Positions 62,207 through 64,000 of a stretch of 64,000 nt of DNA are shown one piece after another. Position 1 is the first letter of the stretch. Every line of letters begins with the position of its first letter. The translations under genes and the position numbers were made by a program. The notes beneath the pieces were generated by a model. It was given only the letters and a program-made list of their open reading frames with translations. It was not told the DNA's origin and searched no databases. The stretch is from Chitinibacter sp. FCG-7 (GTDB taxonomy: Bacteria; Pseudomonadota; Gammaproteobacteria; Burkholderiales; Chitinibacteraceae): contig NZ_CP157355.1 in the NCBI RefSeq assembly GCF_040047665.1, forward strand, positions 372,001 through 436,000. The letters are read 5' to 3'.

Positions 62207-64000
62207 TTACAAGGTCATTGCTTCTTCAACAAAGGCTTTGAGCTGTGCATTGTGCTTGCTCATATAGCCAACGGCTGGCGAAGCTGACGATGGGCGACCC
62301 GCAAAGGTCAATGTCTGCTTCGATTCGAGCACCGCTTCAAGGCGGTGACGGATCTGATGCCATGCGCCCTGATTACGTGGCTCTTCTTGCACCCACATGA
62401 TTTCTTTGGCGTTTGGATATTTTTGCAACTCGGCTTGCAGCTCTTCGGCCGGGAACGGATACAGCTGTTCGATACGCACGATGGCGATTTCTTTGATTTC
62501 GCGCTCGGTACGACCAGCGAGCAAATCGTAGTAAACCTGGCCTGAGCAGCAGATCACGCGTTTTACTTTCTTCGCATCCAGCTCTTGCACCTCGCCGATC
62601 ACCGGACGGAATTCGCCGTTAGTGAAATGCTCGATTGGGCTGCAGGCGTTTTTCGCTTTCAACAGCTTTTTGCTCATGATGATGATCAGCGGCTTGCGAT
62701 ACGGACGCAGCATCTGACGGCGCAAAGCATGGAACATTTGCGCAGATTCAGACAGCATCAACACTTGTACATTGTGCTCGGCGCACAATTGCAGGTAACG
62801 CTCAACACGCGCTGATGAGTGCTCTGGACCTTGACCATCGTAGCCGTGCGGCAAGATCATCGTCAGACCACACAAACGACCCCATTTGGTTTCGCCCGAA
62901 GTGATGAACTGGTCGATCACCACCTGTGCACCGTTGGCGAAGTCACCAAACTGCGCTTCCCAGATCGTCAATTCATCCGGCGCTGAACATGCGTAGCCGT
63001 ACTCAAACGCCAATACCGCTTCTTCGTTCAGGATCGAGTCGATCACCAGGAAGTGGCCTTGGTTTTCAGACAGATTTTGCAACGGGATATGTACGCCATG
63101 ATCCCATTTCTCGCGATTCTGATCGTGCAGCACAGCGTGACGATGGTTAAACGTACCGCGACCCGAATCTTCACCCGAAATCCGTACGCCCATACCTTCG
63201 GTCAGCAACGTTGAGTAAGCCAGATGCTCGGCCATGCCCCAATCCACTGGCGCTTCGCCATTGGCCATCAGTGTGCGTTCTTTAACGATTTTTTCAACAT
63301 TAGCGCGCAGCTTGAAATCGGCCGGATATTGCGTGAATTTCTCGGTCAAGCGAATCAGATCAGCTTGTGGCACCGAGGTGTTCACCGGATGACGCCAATG
63401 CGTGCCCAGGTATTTGGTCCAATCCACCGCGTACGAGCGTTTGTAGTCGGTCAGTGTGGTCTGCTCAACGTGTTCGCCACGGTCCAGCGCATCACGGTAG
63501 GCCTGAATCATGCCGTCGGCTTCAGCTTGCGTCACCACGCCCTGAGCGATCAGCTGATCGGCGTAGACTTTGCGCGGGCCAGGATGAGCGGCGATTTTTT
63601 TGTACATCATCGGCTGCGTGACAAACGGATCATCCGCTTCGTTGTGGCCGTGCTTGCGGTAGCAAACCAGATCAATCACCACATCTTTATGGAATTTCTG
63701 GCGGTATTGCAAAGCGGCTTCAGTCACCAGACAGACTGCTTCAGGATCATCACCGTTCACGTGGAAAATCGGTGCTTCAACCATTTTGGCGATATCGGTA
63801 CTGAACAGACTCGAACGGTTGTCGCGAATATCCGAAGTCGTGAAACCAACCTGGTTATTGATTACCAAATGAACTGTACCGCCAGTACCGTAACCACGCG
63901 TTTGCGACAGATTAAACGTACCTTGGTTAGTACCCAAGCCGATAAATGCTGAATCGCCGTGGATCAACAGTGGCAATACTTGATCACCAGTCAGGTCTTT
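62207..64000 (-). CDS. sucA: 2-Oxoglutarate dehydrogenase E1 component (partial, N-terminus beyond the window)
   Basis: The C-terminal 597 residues of the thiamine-diphosphate-dependent E1, which decarboxylates 2-oxoglutarate and succinylates the E2 lipoyl group. Visible are PLLIHGDSAFIGLG, GTVHLVINNQVGFTTSD, YRKHGHNEADDPFVTQP, the EDSGRGTFNHRHAVLHDQ block, EEAVLAFEYGYACSAPDELTIWEAQFGDFANGAQ in part, and LPHGYDGQGPEHSSARVERYL. The frame is open to base 64000, so the rest lies outside. First gene of sucA-sucB-lpdA-sucC-sucD. Confidence 0.97.
   Translation of the reverse strand, partial: KDLTGDQVLPLLIHGDSAFIGLGTNQGTFNLSQTRGYGTGGTVHLVINNQVGFTTSDIRDNRSSLFSTDIAKMVEAPIFHVNGDDPEAVCLVTEAALQYRQKFHKDVVIDLVCYRKHGHNEADDPFVTQPMMYKKIAAHPGPRKVYADQLIAQGVVTQAEADGMIQAYRDALDRGEHVEQTTLTDYKRSYAVDWTKYLGTHWRHPVNTSVPQADLIRLTEKFTQYPADFKLRANVEKIVKERTLMANGEAPVDWGMAEHLAYSTLLTEGMGVRISGEDSGRGTFNHRHAVLHDQNREKWDHGVHIPLQNLSENQGHFLVIDSILNEEAVLAFEYGYACSAPDELTIWEAQFGDFANGAQVVIDQFITSGETKWGRLCGLTMILPHGYDGQGPEHSSARVERYLQLCAEHNVQVLMLSESAQMFHALRRQMLRPYRKPLIIIMSKKLLKAKNACSPIEHFTNGEFRPVIGEVQELDAKKVKRVICCSGQVYYDLLAGRTEREIKEIAIVRIEQLYPFPAEELQAELQKYPNAKEIMWVQEEPRNQGAWHQIRHRLEAVLESKQTLTFAGRPSSASPAVGYMSKHNAQLKAFVEEAMTL

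Noticed and set aside
63224..63952. Plus-strand ORF of 242 codons opposite sucA
   Set aside because: Shadow frame of sucA with no motifs or ribosome site.

Overview
The window looks like a chromosome segment from a betaproteobacterium of the Neisseriales (Chitinibacteraceae/Chromobacteriaceae type, for example a Deefgea, Chitinibacter or Iodobacter relative). This rests on recognisable protein families (AstA, YajC-SecD-SecF, BioC-BioD, TgpA, YcgR, a sucABCD-lpdA cluster and a chitin-binding module) and not on a database search. The core genes look moderately GC-rich. The flagellin-glycosylation region (about 22-35 kb) and the mobile element (about 36.4-44.1 kb) are visibly more AT-rich.

Layout: 1-2.7 kb, minus strand: arginine succinyltransferase astA (start of the next ast gene at the window edge), an NlpC/P60 lipoprotein and a histone-deacetylase-family amidohydrolase. 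2.8-6.7 kb, plus: MoxR ATPase, DUF58 and TgpA transglutaminase. 6.9-13.9 kb, plus: yajC-secD-secF, DedA, bioC-bioD, a SCO1 copper chaperone and the c-di-GMP flagellar brake YcgR. 14-22.1 kb, minus: MFS transporter, FlhB-like tail, fliK, DUF2802, fliT, fliS, fliD, flaG and fliC, the last behind a clear sigma-28 promoter. 22.1-35.3 kb, minus: a tightly packed pseudaminic-acid and flagellin-glycosylation cluster (pseB, pseC, a reductase, methyltransferases, a SpsF-type cytidylyltransferase, an aminotransferase, a pseG-pseH fusion, wbqC, an MBL-fold protein, pseI and a TPR glycosyltransferase). Three genes of this cluster carry single-base frameshifts in G/C runs.

The most striking feature is a roughly 7.66 kb integrated mobilizable element at 36,398-44,062, inserted inside selO (protein AMPylase). 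The crossover lies in a 12-bp core that encodes part of the catalytic HGVMNTDN loop. The element brings its own divergent copy of the selO 3' half, so the interrupted gene is rebuilt as a full-length chimera. The original 3' half is left stranded beyond the integrase. The element carries a NotI-like restriction-modification pair (endonuclease frameshifted in a C run), an RSF1010-like oriT with a MobA/MobL relaxase, a RepL-like replication protein and a P4-type tyrosine recombinase. It looks like a small plasmid that integrates into a protein-coding gene without destroying it.

45-56.9 kb holds accessory and housekeeping genes: a frameshifted chitin-binding/formylglycine-generating-enzyme-like protein opposite an AraC regulator, a glycine-zipper protein, a YdjM-like membrane protein, a TerB/DUF697 protein, DUF4259, Tex, a ParA-like ATPase, an outer-membrane barrel candidate and two unassigned proteins. 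57-64 kb, minus strand, is the TCA cluster sucA-sucB-lpdA-sucC-sucD, with sucA running off the window. No rRNA, tRNA, CRISPR array or transposase-type IS was seen.
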